From NCBI RefSeq assembly GCF_017168235.1, contig NZ_JABFAO010000002.1, forward strand, positions 1-64,000: a stretch of DNA of 64,000 bases. The letters are read 5' to 3'. Below are positions 25,012 through 32,972 of the stretch, piece after piece. The translations under genes were made by a program, and so were the position numbers. The notes under the pieces were generated by a model. It was given only the letters and a program-made list of their open reading frames with translations. It did no database searches and was not told where the DNA came from. The stretch's first letter is position 1. Every line of letters begins with the position of its first letter. Source of the stretch: Rhodococcus sp. KRD197. GTDB lineage: Bacteria; Actinomycetota; Actinomycetes; Mycobacteriales; Mycobacteriaceae.

Positions 25012-25172
25012 ACGATCACCGCACGGCCGCGGACAACGCGCTCGGACTGCTCGACAAAACTATCGGATGATTCATTAGTGACGTTGGTGTGCACTGGGTT
25101 CTCGACGCCTCCGGGTGTGAATGCGACAAGTGTATCCACACTGGGCAGTATCCACACCGAGCAGGCGAACCG

Positions 25173-25700
25173 TCAGAAGAGCGTCGCCACCCCGTCGTCG
25201 GCGGTGGCATCTGCAGTGGGTGTGGGTGCGGCAGTGGGCACAGCAGCAGCCGCGGGAGAGGTCGAGGCACCCGCTGCGACGGCACGGGCAGCTTCACCGG
25301 CGAGGGCGTCGGCTGCTTCGTTGAAGTGGTTTCCCACGTGCCCACGTACCCAGCGGAATCGGACGGGACCGGTGCGCTCGGTGATCGCGCGATCGATGCC
25401 CTGAACCAGATCGAGGTTGCGTACAGGCGTGCCGCCCGCCGTCTTCCACCCCTTGCGCTTCCATCCGGCCAGCCATTCGGACGCGCATTTGATGGCGTAC
25501 TGCGAATCGGACTCGATGAGCAACGGCTCGTCCCCGGGATGCGCGAGCACTGCCTCGAGGAGGGCGCGAAGCTCCGCTATCTGGTTGGTGCCGGACTCTT
25601 CACCGCCGGACTTGCTCGGGCCTGTGTGATTGACCCAGGCCCACCCGATTGCGCCGCCCGGGTTGCGCAGACACGAGCCGTCGGTACTCACGATGATCAC
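25173..25700 (-). CDS. rnhA: Ribonuclease HI with Ala/Pro-rich tail
   Basis: 175 residues. The DEDD active site is complete: Asp7 (VSTDGSC), Glu41 (QIAELRA), Asp63 (ESDSQYA) and Asp129 (NEAADALA); RWVRGHVGNHFNE is the usual C-terminal region of RNase HI. It removes RNA from RNA-DNA hybrids. GTG at 25700 is the start because the fold begins immediately after it. The last ~35 residues are Ala/Pro/Thr-rich and probably disordered. The 161 bp between this gene and the CNNM operon shows no clear feature. Confidence 0.92.
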   Translation of the reverse strand: MIIVSTDGSCLRNPGGAIGWAWVNHTGPSKSGGEESGTNQIAELRALLEAVLAHPGDEPLLIESDSQYAIKCASEWLAGWKRKGWKTAGGTPVRNLDLVQGIDRAITERTGPVRFRWVRGHVGNHFNEAADALAGEAARAVAAGASTSPAAAAVPTAAPTPTADATADDGVATLF

Positions 25701-25797
25701 AGCGAGACCATACTTCGACGGACCGACAAACAACAGACGCCACGCCAAGCATGGGTACTGTTCGGACGAACCCCTCGAGTTCGAAAGGACACTCCTC

Positions 25798-26820
25798 GTG
25801 CCCCAGCCTGCGCCATCGTCGTTCGCGGCTCTCGTCGCCCGTGGAAGCGAGCAGATCACGCTCTCGCAAGAGACCGTCGACCACTCGTTTCTGCCGGCGA
25901 TCGACGGTCCGGCAGTGACCATCGCCGTCGAGTACTCGTCCGTCAATTTCAAGGACGCCCTTGCCATCACCCCGAAGGGTGGGGTGGTGCGCGAGTACCC
26001 GATCGTTCCCGGAATCGACATCGCCGGCACGGTCGTCGAATCGACCAGCGAGAACGTCGCTGTGGGGCAACGGGTCCTCGCGCACGGCTATGACATCGGC
26101 ACAGCGCAACACGGCGGCTATGCCGAATACGCTCGCGTGCCCGCCGACTGGGTCGTGCCGCTGACGACACTGACCACGCGCGAGGCGGCCGCAATCGGCA
26201 CTGCGGGATTCACGGCCGCGATGAGCGTCGAAGCACTGCTCGGCGCAGGAGTCACACCGGCCGACGGTCCGGTCCTTGTCACCGGAGCCAGCGGCGGCGT
26301 GGGGACGGTCAGCGTCGACCTCCTGTCGGCCGCCGGTTTCGAGGTGCACGCGTCCAGCGGAAAGCCCGAAGCCGCAGAGCTTTTGACCAGCTTGGGCGCG
26401 TCCAGCGTGATCGGCCGGTTGCCCGAGGACCCGGACGCCAAGCCGCGCCCCCTCGGCCGTGCCGAGTGGTCCGCGGCAGTGGACTGTGTCGGTGGCAAGA
26501 CGCTGGCGCACGTACTGAGCACCATCCGATACGGCGGCGCTGTCGCGGCCAGCGGTCTGACGGGCGGAGCCCAGTTGCACACCACGGTGCTCCCGTTCAT
26601 CCTGCGCGGTGTGTCACTACTGGGAATCGACTCGGTGCAGCTGCCCATCGACCGACGACGAGCTGTTTGGCACCAACTCGAATCCGAGCGGCGCCCGCAG
26701 CGCCTGGACACTCTCACCTCCGAAGTCGCCGTCGGCGATGTTCAAGCAAAGCTCGACGAAATTGCCGGCGGCAAGGTCATCGGCCGGACCGTCGTCGCCG
26801 TGGCCGGTGGTTTTCGCTGA
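25798..26820 (+). CDS. Medium-chain dehydrogenase, YhdH/AcuI (acryloyl-CoA reductase) type
   Basis: 340 residues from the GTG at 25798, with AAAGGAC 8 bases upstream. The zinc-free quinone-oxidoreductase fold is shown by YSSVNFKDALA, PGIDIAGTV, VTGASGGVGTVSVDLL (NADPH site) and GIDSVQLP. The YhdH/AcuI group reduces acryloyl-CoA and related enoyl compounds with NADPH. No linked pathway genes are next to it; a 3-methyladenine-type glycosylase follows 45 bp downstream. Confidence 0.9.
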   Translation: MPQPAPSSFAALVARGSEQITLSQETVDHSFLPAIDGPAVTIAVEYSSVNFKDALAITPKGGVVREYPIVPGIDIAGTVVESTSENVAVGQRVLAHGYDIGTAQHGGYAEYARVPADWVVPLTTLTTREAAAIGTAGFTAAMSVEALLGAGVTPADGPVLVTGASGGVGTVSVDLLSAAGFEVHASSGKPEAAELLTSLGASSVIGRLPEDPDAKPRPLGRAEWSAAVDCVGGKTLAHVLSTIRYGGAVAASGLTGGAQLHTTVLPFILRGVSLLGIDSVQLPIDRRRAVWHQLESERRPQRLDTLTSEVAVGDVQAKLDEIAGGKVIGRTVVAVAGGFR

Positions 26821-26865
26821 GCGGCAGGCCACCGAGACAAACTCACCGACATAAACTGAACGGCA

Positions 26866-27807
26866 ATGCTCACGTCAGTTCCTGCATCTGCCGGTGAATC
26901 GGTCTCGACTGTGTTCGAGTCCGATTCGCCGCTGGACGTTGCGATGACCCTGTCGGAGCATCGGCGCGGCAAGGGCGATCCGACGTACGAGCGTGACGCG
27001 GCAGGCAGTGTGTGGCGAACATCACGCATGAACTCGGGGCCGGTCACCTATCGGCTGACTCAGATTTCGCGGACGGCCGTTCGATGTATCGCGTGGGGCA
27101 GCGGAGGCGTCGAGTTCGCCGACACACTCCCGGCGCTCCTCGGCAGCGAGGACGACGCCTCCGGGTTCGAGCCCGAGCACCCGACCCTGCAGGAAGCGCA
27201 CCGGCAGTTCCCACATCTACGTCTGGGACGAACCGGACTCGTCATGGAGGCATTGGTCCCCGCGATTCTCGAGCAGCGGGTGCACGGGGTAGCCGCTTTC
27301 GCGTCCTGGCGCCTGCTCGTCACCAAGTTCGGTGAGCGCGCGCCGGGCCCGACGCCGCGGCCGATGTACATCACACCTGAGCCTGCGGTGTGGCGGCGCA
27401 TTCCGTCGTGGGAGTACCACCGGGCCAACGTCGACCCGGCTCGATCGAAGACCATCGTGCGATGCGCACAGGTGGCCGGCCGACTCGAGGAAGCCGCAGC
27501 CATGCCGCCCGCCGAGGCGATCACGCGGCTGCGGGCGGTTCCCGGTGTGGGCATCTGGACCGCCGCCGAGGTCGCGCAACGGGCCTTCGGCGATCCCGAC
27601 GCCCTGTCGGTCGGTGACTATCATCTGGCGGCCGTCGTGGGCTGGTCGCTTCTGGGTCGACCTCTCGATGACGACGGAATGGTCGACTACATGAGACCTC
27701 TGGCGCCGCACCGGTTTCGAGCCGTCCGGCTCCTGCAGGTCAGCGGCAAAGCAATCAAACCCAAGTTCGGGCCCCGGACACCCCTCGTCGACCACACCTG
27801 GCACTGA
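26866..27807 (+). CDS. AlkA-like DNA-3-methyladenine glycosylase (HhH-GPD)
   Basis: 313 residues. The C-terminal half holds the helix-hairpin-helix-GPD fold: LRAVPGVGIWTAAEVAQRA, then DALSVGDYHL with the catalytic Asp of VGDYH. VMEALVPAILEQRVHG is the conserved first helix region of the domain. The N-terminal ~110 residues are the AlkA-type beta domain. It removes alkylated bases, starting base-excision repair. No SOS or Ada box was seen upstream. Confidence 0.88.
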   Translation: MLTSVPASAGESVSTVFESDSPLDVAMTLSEHRRGKGDPTYERDAAGSVWRTSRMNSGPVTYRLTQISRTAVRCIAWGSGGVEFADTLPALLGSEDDASGFEPEHPTLQEAHRQFPHLRLGRTGLVMEALVPAILEQRVHGVAAFASWRLLVTKFGERAPGPTPRPMYITPEPAVWRRIPSWEYHRANVDPARSKTIVRCAQVAGRLEEAAAMPPAEAITRLRAVPGVGIWTAAEVAQRAFGDPDALSVGDYHLAAVVGWSLLGRPLDDDGMVDYMRPLAPHRFRAVRLLQVSGKAIKPKFGPRTPLVDHTWH

Positions 27808-27847
27808 CGCGGCTGACACTGGCCGAGCATGGCACATGGGTGTACTC

Positions 27848-27867
27848 TAGGTTGAAGGTTCAACTTA
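27848..27867. promoter_or_regulatory. Imperfect palindrome upstream of VOC gene (possible operator)
   Basis: GTTGAA-GG-TTCAAC (27851-27864) is a perfect 6-2-6 inverted repeat that extends to 8 of 9 matches per arm over 27848-27867. It ends 21 bp before the ATG of the VOC gene. Size and symmetry suit a dimeric regulator such as MarR type; the protein is not identified. Confidence 0.6.
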
Positions 27868-27888
27868 ACCCCCTGATTCGAGGTCACC

Positions 27889-28407
27889 ATGCCAATCCAA
27901 CGTCTCAACCACGCTGTCCTGTATGTACGGAACGTCGAGAAATCCGTCGCCTTCTACACCGAGGTCCTCGGGTTCCGAACCAAGATGCGCATGGGCAACT
28001 CGGCAGCGTTCCTCCAGGCGAGTGCCAGCAGCAACGATCACGACCTCGGACTGATGCAACTCGGAGACGGAGCCGGCGCCTCGGAAGCCGGACGCAGGAC
28101 GGTCGGCCTCTATCACCTCGCGTGGGAGGTAGAGAGCCTGACCGACCTGGCCGACGCCGGACGAAAACTATCGATCGCAGGGGCACTCGTCGGCGCATCC
28201 GATCACGGCACCACCAAGAGCTTGTACGCAAAGGACCCCGACGGCCTGGAGTTCGAGATCGTCTGGCTCGTCCCACTGCACCTTCTCGACGACGCAGCGA
28301 TCGAAGCGAGCAAGACCATCGCACCGCTCGACCTGGAAGCAGAGATCGAGCGCTACGGCGCCGACACCCTCAGCGGCATCGGCGTATCGAGCTCAGTGAG
28401 CCCCTGA
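27889..28407 (+). CDS. VOC-family (glyoxalase/extradiol-dioxygenase-like) protein
   Basis: 172 residues. The two beta-alpha-beta units are seen from LNHAVLYVRNVEKSVAFYTEVLG and LYHLAWEVESLTDLADAG, with candidate metal ligands His8, His~85 and Glu in GLEFEIVW. It resembles CatE/MhqA-like single-domain enzymes. KDPDGLEFEI is typical of the family end. A palindrome 21 bp upstream suggests it is regulated. Substrate not known. Confidence 0.85.
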   Translation: MPIQRLNHAVLYVRNVEKSVAFYTEVLGFRTKMRMGNSAAFLQASASSNDHDLGLMQLGDGAGASEAGRRTVGLYHLAWEVESLTDLADAGRKLSIAGALVGASDHGTTKSLYAKDPDGLEFEIVWLVPLHLLDDAAIEASKTIAPLDLEAEIERYGADTLSGIGVSSSVSP

Positions 28408-28413
28408 CCGGAA

Positions 28414-28782
28414 CTACCGCTTCAACTGCAAGCGCAGCTTGGCGCGGATGTCGTGGATGGTTCCGTCCGGAACGAAGAAGTGCTCCTCGACTCGGACGGT
28501 CAGCAACGGCCTGCCCCGCACGCCCGCATCGATGAGAAAACGCGCAATGACGGTATCGCCCATCTCGGTCAACTCGATGTCTCGGATAGCCAGGATGGCG
28601 CGGTAGTAGAAGGCGTTCTCGAGCGCCTTCGACATCCCTGGGCCGGAGCGACCAGTGGTGATGCCGTTCTCGACGCGGCGCGCACCCGGTGCGAATTGCA
28701 CAGCGCTCGCATCGTGTGAAGCCAGCGCATCGATGTATTGACGTACGACTACCTGACGGGGACTGTAGACCGAATCATGCAT
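28414..28782 (-). CDS. NTF2-like (SnoaL-fold) hypothetical protein
   Basis: 122 residues with a cone-like alpha+beta pattern: an N-terminal helix (VVRQYIDALASHDASAVQFAPGARRVENG), a middle helical part (MSKALENAFYYRAILAIRD), and C-terminal strands (GDTVIARFLIDAG, LLTVRVEEHFFV). The RRVENG segment is common in actinobacterial NTF2-like proteins of unknown function. It ends 6 bp from the convergent VOC gene. No catalytic residues can be assigned. Confidence 0.65.
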   Translation of the reverse strand: MHDSVYSPRQVVVRQYIDALASHDASAVQFAPGARRVENGITTGRSGPGMSKALENAFYYRAILAIRDIELTEMGDTVIARFLIDAGVRGRPLLTVRVEEHFFVPDGTIHDIRAKLRLQLKR

Positions 28783-28850
28783 GGGTCGGAACTCTAACTC
28801 GAATACATCACACCGGGAACATATCCATCCGTCCGATTGCTGTCCTGTTG

Positions 28851-30128
28851 GTGCCTCATGCCGCCGAACAGACAGTCACACCGACCGCTCGTGCGCTCGA
28901 CCAGCCGACCCCCGAGCCCACCCCTGAACCCACCTCGGCCGAACGGCTGAGGGTCATCCTGGTCCTCGGGGCACTGATCGCTCTCGGTCCGCTGACCATC
29001 GACATGTATCTGCCGGCGCTGCCGTCGATCGTCGACGATCTGAACACATCCTCGGCGGCTGTGCAGCTCACGCTCACCGGAACTCTCATCGGCCTGGCAA
29101 TAGGCCAGCTCATCATCGGCCCCCTCTCCGACATCGTCGGCCGACGCCTGCCACTCATCGCCGGTACCGCCGTTCACATCGCGGCCTCCCTGCTGTGCGT
29201 TGTGGCACCCAGCGTGGCGATGCTCGGCGTCTTCCGCGGCCTGCAGGGCCTCGGGGCCGCAGCCGCCGCCGTCGTCGCGATGGCCGTGGTGCGCGATCTC
29301 TTCACCGGACGGGCCGCCGCCACCGTCCTGTCGCGTCTGATGCTCGTCATGGGCGTCGCTCCCGTGCTCGCACCGTCCATCGGCGGCGGCATCCTGCTGG
29401 TCGGATCGTGGCGCTGGGTGTTCGGGGCACTGGCTCTGCTCGGCGTCGGCCTGCTCGTACTGGCCATCTTCTCGCTGCGCGAGAGCCTGCCGCCGGAACG
29501 CCGCCGGGGCCGGGGCGTCATGCCGATCGTTCGCACTTACGGCAGCCTGCTTCGCGACGGCCAGTTCCTCGTCCTCGTCTTCGTCGCTGCTCTCGCGATG
29601 TCGGCCCTGTTCGCCTATATCGCCGGCTCGTCGTTCGTGCTGCAGGAGGAGTTCGGGCTCAACGAGCAGCAGTTCGCCATCGTCTTCTCGCTCGGGGCCA
29701 TCGCGCTGATCGGCGCTTCGCAGTTCAACGTGGTCCTGCTCGGACACTTCACACCCGTGCGAATCGTGATCGCCGCGCTGGCCGCCGCACTCGCCTCGGC
29801 GGTGGTCATGGTGGTACTCGCCCTGGCCGGCCTGGGCGGAATTCTGGGGTTCCTGATCCCGCTGTGGTTCGTCCTCGGCGCGGTCGGTTTCGTCATGCCG
29901 AACGCTCCGGCACTCGCGCTGACGCGTCACGGCGAGGCGGCAGGCACTGCCGCGGCGCTGCTCGGCGCCGCCCAGTTCGGATTCGGTGCGATCATCGCGC
30001 CCGTCGTCGGGGTGCTCGGCAACGACGCCGTGGCAGTATCGGTGACGATGGTGGGTGTCTCCGCGACCGCCCTGGTCGCTTTGACTGCAGTGACCCTGAG
30101 AACTCGACGAGCAACGAACGAGGTGTGA
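28851..30128 (+). CDS. MFS drug transporter, Bcr/CflA type
   Basis: About 425 residues and 12 transmembrane helices. TIDMYLPALPSI in helix 1 and GPLSDIVGRRLPL in the first cytoplasmic loop are signatures of the Bcr/CflA group (bicyclomycin, chloramphenicol-type efflux). RDLFTGRAAATVLSRLMLVMG is another conserved stretch. GTG at 28851 is the likely start; no strong ribosome-binding site precedes it. The Pro/Thr-rich N terminus (PTPEPTPEPTS) is cytoplasmic. It is 7 bp from the following DUF309 gene. Confidence 0.9.
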   Translation: MPHAAEQTVTPTARALDQPTPEPTPEPTSAERLRVILVLGALIALGPLTIDMYLPALPSIVDDLNTSSAAVQLTLTGTLIGLAIGQLIIGPLSDIVGRRLPLIAGTAVHIAASLLCVVAPSVAMLGVFRGLQGLGAAAAAVVAMAVVRDLFTGRAAATVLSRLMLVMGVAPVLAPSIGGGILLVGSWRWVFGALALLGVGLLVLAIFSLRESLPPERRRGRGVMPIVRTYGSLLRDGQFLVLVFVAALAMSALFAYIAGSSFVLQEEFGLNEQQFAIVFSLGAIALIGASQFNVVLLGHFTPVRIVIAALAAALASAVVMVVLALAGLGGILGFLIPLWFVLGAVGFVMPNAPALALTRHGEAAGTAAALLGAAQFGFGAIIAPVVGVLGNDAVAVSVTMVGVSATALVALTAVTLRTRRATNEV

Positions 30129-30135
30129 TCCACAC

Positions 30136-30606
30136 GTGCCGGAACGCGAACGCGATGCCACCGGCAAACCGCTGAACGCACGGCCCCGCGACGGCCTGGG
30201 CAGACCGATGCCCAGAGGCGCCGACGGTGTGACCCGCATCCCCGACGACCTCCGGCTTCCGCCGGTGGAATCGATTGCCAGAGCACAGGAACTCCTCGAC
30301 ACCGGCATGCCGTTTCACGCCCACGAGATCCTCGAGGGCACGTGGAAGCAGGCGCCGGAGGCCGAGCGGATGCTGTGGCAGGGGCTCGCACAACTTGCAG
30401 TCGGGCTCACCCACCTGCTGCGGGGAAACCACGTCGGCGCCGTATCGCTGCTGCGGCAAGGGCACGATCGTATCCGCGGTTACGAGCTCGAACCGCCGTA
30501 CGGCCTCGATGTGGCGGGCTTACTCGCCTGGTCGGAGGGACTGCTCGACCGTCTGGACGCAGGCGAGACACCACAGGCTCCCTCCGTGCCGCGCTTGCTC
30601 GTCTGA
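30136..30606 (+). CDS. DUF309-family protein
   Basis: 156 residues. The core, GMPFHAHEILEGTWKQAPEA then LWQGLAQLAVGLTHLLRGN, is the DUF309 signature with its HEILE and WQGLAQ motifs, a small all-helical domain of unknown function. The N-terminal 40 residues are basic and Pro-rich. It starts (GTG) 7 bp after the MFS gene, so the two are probably one transcript. Confidence 0.85.
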   Translation: MPERERDATGKPLNARPRDGLGRPMPRGADGVTRIPDDLRLPPVESIARAQELLDTGMPFHAHEILEGTWKQAPEAERMLWQGLAQLAVGLTHLLRGNHVGAVSLLRQGHDRIRGYELEPPYGLDVAGLLAWSEGLLDRLDAGETPQAPSVPRLLV

Positions 30607-30652
30607 AACCGACACTCGCCAATTCGTCCGTTCACCGCTACCCTTGCGTAGG

Positions 30653-30671
30653 TTAGGTAAGGCTTGCGACA
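30653..30671 (+). promoter_or_regulatory. Possible iron box (IdeR/DtxR-type half-site) before the condensation-like gene
   Basis: TTAGGTAAGGCTTGCGACA matches 13 of 19 positions of the IdeR/DtxR consensus TTAGGTTAGGCTAACCTAA, with a strong left half (TTAGGT-AGGCT) and weak right half. It ends 18 bp before the GTG at 30690. An iron link would suit a siderophore-type locus. By eye only. Confidence 0.5.
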
Positions 30672-30689
30672 CAAGGTGGTGTGTAGACG

Positions 30690-31367
30690 GTGATTGCTTC
30701 GGCACAGACCGACCCTGCGGCCGTGGTCACACAGGTCCCGTACTGGATCGCGGTATTGACCCCCGAAGAGTGGCCGTTCGGCATGCGCCGCACCGATCCG
30801 CGGATCGACACCATCGACTCCTCCGTCGTCACCACCGCGCGCACCCAATGGACCGGCCCGGCGCATCCGTCGAGGACGACATTGCTGGCGGTATTGGCCG
30901 CGACCGTCGGAGCGTGGCAGGCCGACCGTTGCCGCAACAACACTTCCGGTGTCCTGATCGACATCGAAACACCAGCCGGGGACTACTTCCCAGTTCGGCT
31001 TCCGTCCATCGGTGATGCAGCCCTGCTCACCGAGGAGGTGCGGCGACGCGTCGCCGCGGCGCCCCACGGGGGCGTCGACTATCTCGCTGCCAGGAGCGTT
31101 CCCGCCCTCGCCCGCAAGGCGGGCGCCCAGATCGCATTCCACGACGGCTCCGATCGCAGCACCGCCGGCGCCACGGTCTCCGACGACGTGACCGCCTCCG
31201 ACGACGTCCCGCTGCCCCACAACCTGACCGTGACGTGCACGGTGACCGAAATCGACTCGGTCACCTTCGTCGAAGCCGAGTTCCGCTGGAACTACCGCGT
31301 TTTCACCCGTGCCGACGTCGACGATTTCGAGCGGTTCTGGGACAAGACCATCTCGAAGTTCGTCTGA
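30690..31367 (+). CDS. Stand-alone C-terminal half of an NRPS condensation-type domain
   Basis: 225 residues. The order of features follows the C-terminal subdomain of condensation/epimerization domains: PYWIAVL (the YW..L helix), TTLLAVLAATVGAWQ, then GVLIDIE and YFPVRLP (floor-loop region), and a C-terminal LTVTCTVTEIDS...VEAEFRWNYRVF with a final W-x-K helix (FERFWDKTI). There is no N-terminal half and no HHxxxDG motif, so it cannot catalyse condensation alone. It may be a structural partner of a synthetase or a relic. A putative iron box precedes it, and an ABC pair and an A-T-TE synthetase follow downstream. Start is GTG at 30690 with AAGGTGG upstream. Confidence 0.6.
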   Translation: MIASAQTDPAAVVTQVPYWIAVLTPEEWPFGMRRTDPRIDTIDSSVVTTARTQWTGPAHPSRTTLLAVLAATVGAWQADRCRNNTSGVLIDIETPAGDYFPVRLPSIGDAALLTEEVRRRVAAAPHGGVDYLAARSVPALARKAGAQIAFHDGSDRSTAGATVSDDVTASDDVPLPHNLTVTCTVTEIDSVTFVEAEFRWNYRVFTRADVDDFERFWDKTISKFV

Positions 31368-31400
31368 GGCGACGCCCGAGAATATCTGCCGCAGAACGAT

Positions 31401-32165
31401 CTACAGACTTTTCAGGAACCGGACGTCCTCGGCGAGCCCCTCGGCGGGCGTTTCCAGGATCACCGGGGCGCCCGAGGCCTGCGCCACCGCCGTCAAGACC
31501 TCGGCATCGATGGTCCCGTCCTCGAGATTGGCATGACGGTCCCGAGCCGAATCGAACTCGTCACGTGAATTGTTCAGGTGCACAAGGTCGATTCGACCGG
31601 TGATCGCCTTGATGCGATCGACCACACCGACCAACTCCTCGCCACCGGCCCAGGCATGGCAGGTGTCGAGGCAGAACCCGGCACCGAACTCACCGACTGC
31701 GTCCCACAGGCGCGCGATGTCGTCGAAGTGGCGCGCCATGGCGAAGTCACCGCCCGCGGTGTTCTCGATGAAAATCGGAACCCCGAATCCACCCTCGCCC
31801 ACCTGGCGTTCGAACAGCTTGCGCCAGTTCTCGAAGCCCTTCGCGGTGTCCTCTCCGTCACGGACGTGGCCCCCGTGCACCACCAAACCGATGGCGCCGA
31901 TCTCGGCGGCCGCGGCCGCCTGCTCGATGACAGCCTTGCGCGAGGGGATACGGATGCGGTTGTTCAGGCTCGCCACGTTCAGCACGTACGAGCTGTGCAC
32001 CACGACGTCGATGTCGCTGGCCTTCAGCTCTTCCCCCTGCGGGTGCGGCTGCAGCTTGTTCCATTTCTGCGGGTCGGTGAGAAACATCTGCACGAAATCG
32101 ACCCCGAGGCTTTCGGCCGAACCGATGGGGTCGGCACTGTCACGAACGTGTGCTCCGATGCGCAT
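31401..32165 (-). CDS. nfo: Endonuclease IV (deoxyribonuclease IV)
   Basis: 254 residues, a TIM-barrel AP endonuclease with three zinc ions. Metal-ligand segments are VVVHSSYVLN, GLVVHGGHV, IFIENTAGG, CLDTCHAWAGG, LVHLNNSRDEF and the final ILETPAEG. It cuts 5' of abasic sites in base-excision repair. Slightly shorter than E. coli Nfo (285). ATG at 32165 opens the barrel with MRIGAHV. It lies on the opposite strand inside the possible peptide-synthetase region and is probably unrelated to it. Confidence 0.95.
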   Translation of the reverse strand: MRIGAHVRDSADPIGSAESLGVDFVQMFLTDPQKWNKLQPHPQGEELKASDIDVVVHSSYVLNVASLNNRIRIPSRKAVIEQAAAAAEIGAIGLVVHGGHVRDGEDTAKGFENWRKLFERQVGEGGFGVPIFIENTAGGDFAMARHFDDIARLWDAVGEFGAGFCLDTCHAWAGGEELVGVVDRIKAITGRIDLVHLNNSRDEFDSARDRHANLEDGTIDAEVLTAVAQASGAPVILETPAEGLAEDVRFLKSL

Positions 32166-32238
32166 GATCCAATAGTAGGGGCGCACTCGGGGTCTTCCCC
32201 GATAGTGGCACCGCGAAAACACTGGAACACTGAAGCGC

Positions 32239-32970
32239 ATGACTGATACCGCCGCCCGCGCTACGGCGCTCACCAAGACGTATGGCTCCGGGGACACCCA
32301 GGTTCACGCATTGCGGGAGGTGAGCGTGACGTTCGACCGCGGCGAGTTCACCGCCATCATGGGCCCATCCGGGTCCGGCAAGTCCACGCTGATGCACTGC
32401 CTGGCCGGCCTGGACACCGCGACCTCGGGCACGGTCACGATCGGCGACACCGATCTGACCGACCTCGACGACAAGCAGATGACCGCGCTGCGCCGAGATC
32501 GGATCGGTTTCGTCTTTCAGTCTTTCAACCTGGTCCCGACGCTGACCGCGCTCGAGAACATCACCCTGCCGCTCGACATCGCGGGTCGAGCGGCCGATCA
32601 GGAGTGGCTCGATACCGTCGTCGACCGTCTGGGGTTGCGTGACCGCCTCGATCACCGTCCGAGCGAACTGTCCGGCGGGCAGCAGCAACGCGTCGCATGC
32701 GCGCGGGCTCTGGCCGGGCGGCCGGACATCGTGTTCGGCGACGAGCCCACCGGCAACCTGGACTCGCGGTCCTCGGGCGAGGTGCTGAGCATCCTCCGGG
32801 CGGCCGCAGACGAGTTCGGGCAGACGGTGGTCATCGTCACGCACGATCCGCGCGCCGCGGCCTACGCCGACCGGGTGGTCTTTCTCGCCGACGGAGCTGC
32901 CATCGACGAGCTCGCCAACCCGACCGCCGAGGGCGTCCTCGACCGGATGAAGCAACTCGAGACGGTCTGA
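32239..32970 (+). CDS. MacB-type ABC transporter ATP-binding protein
   Basis: 243 residues. Walker A GPSGSGKST, Q-loop FVFQSFNLVPTLTALEN (typical of the MacB/LolD group), signature LSGGQQQR, Walker B IVFGDEPTGNLDS, H-loop VIVTHDPRAAA. It pairs with the FtsX-type permease 2 bp downstream. Such pairs move lipoproteins, peptides or antibiotics by a mechanotransmission mechanism; the cargo here is unknown. Confidence 0.95.
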   Translation: MTDTAARATALTKTYGSGDTQVHALREVSVTFDRGEFTAIMGPSGSGKSTLMHCLAGLDTATSGTVTIGDTDLTDLDDKQMTALRRDRIGFVFQSFNLVPTLTALENITLPLDIAGRAADQEWLDTVVDRLGLRDRLDHRPSELSGGQQQRVACARALAGRPDIVFGDEPTGNLDSRSSGEVLSILRAAADEFGQTVVIVTHDPRAAAYADRVVFLADGAAIDELANPTAEGVLDRMKQLETV

Positions 32971-32972
32971 TC

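Noticed and set aside
28794-30308. A long open frame (504 codons) on the minus strand opposite the MFS gene
   Set aside because: It is the antisense of a well-supported transporter, is extremely rich in Gln/Asp/Glu/Arg as expected for the complement of hydrophobic codons, and has no recognisable motif.
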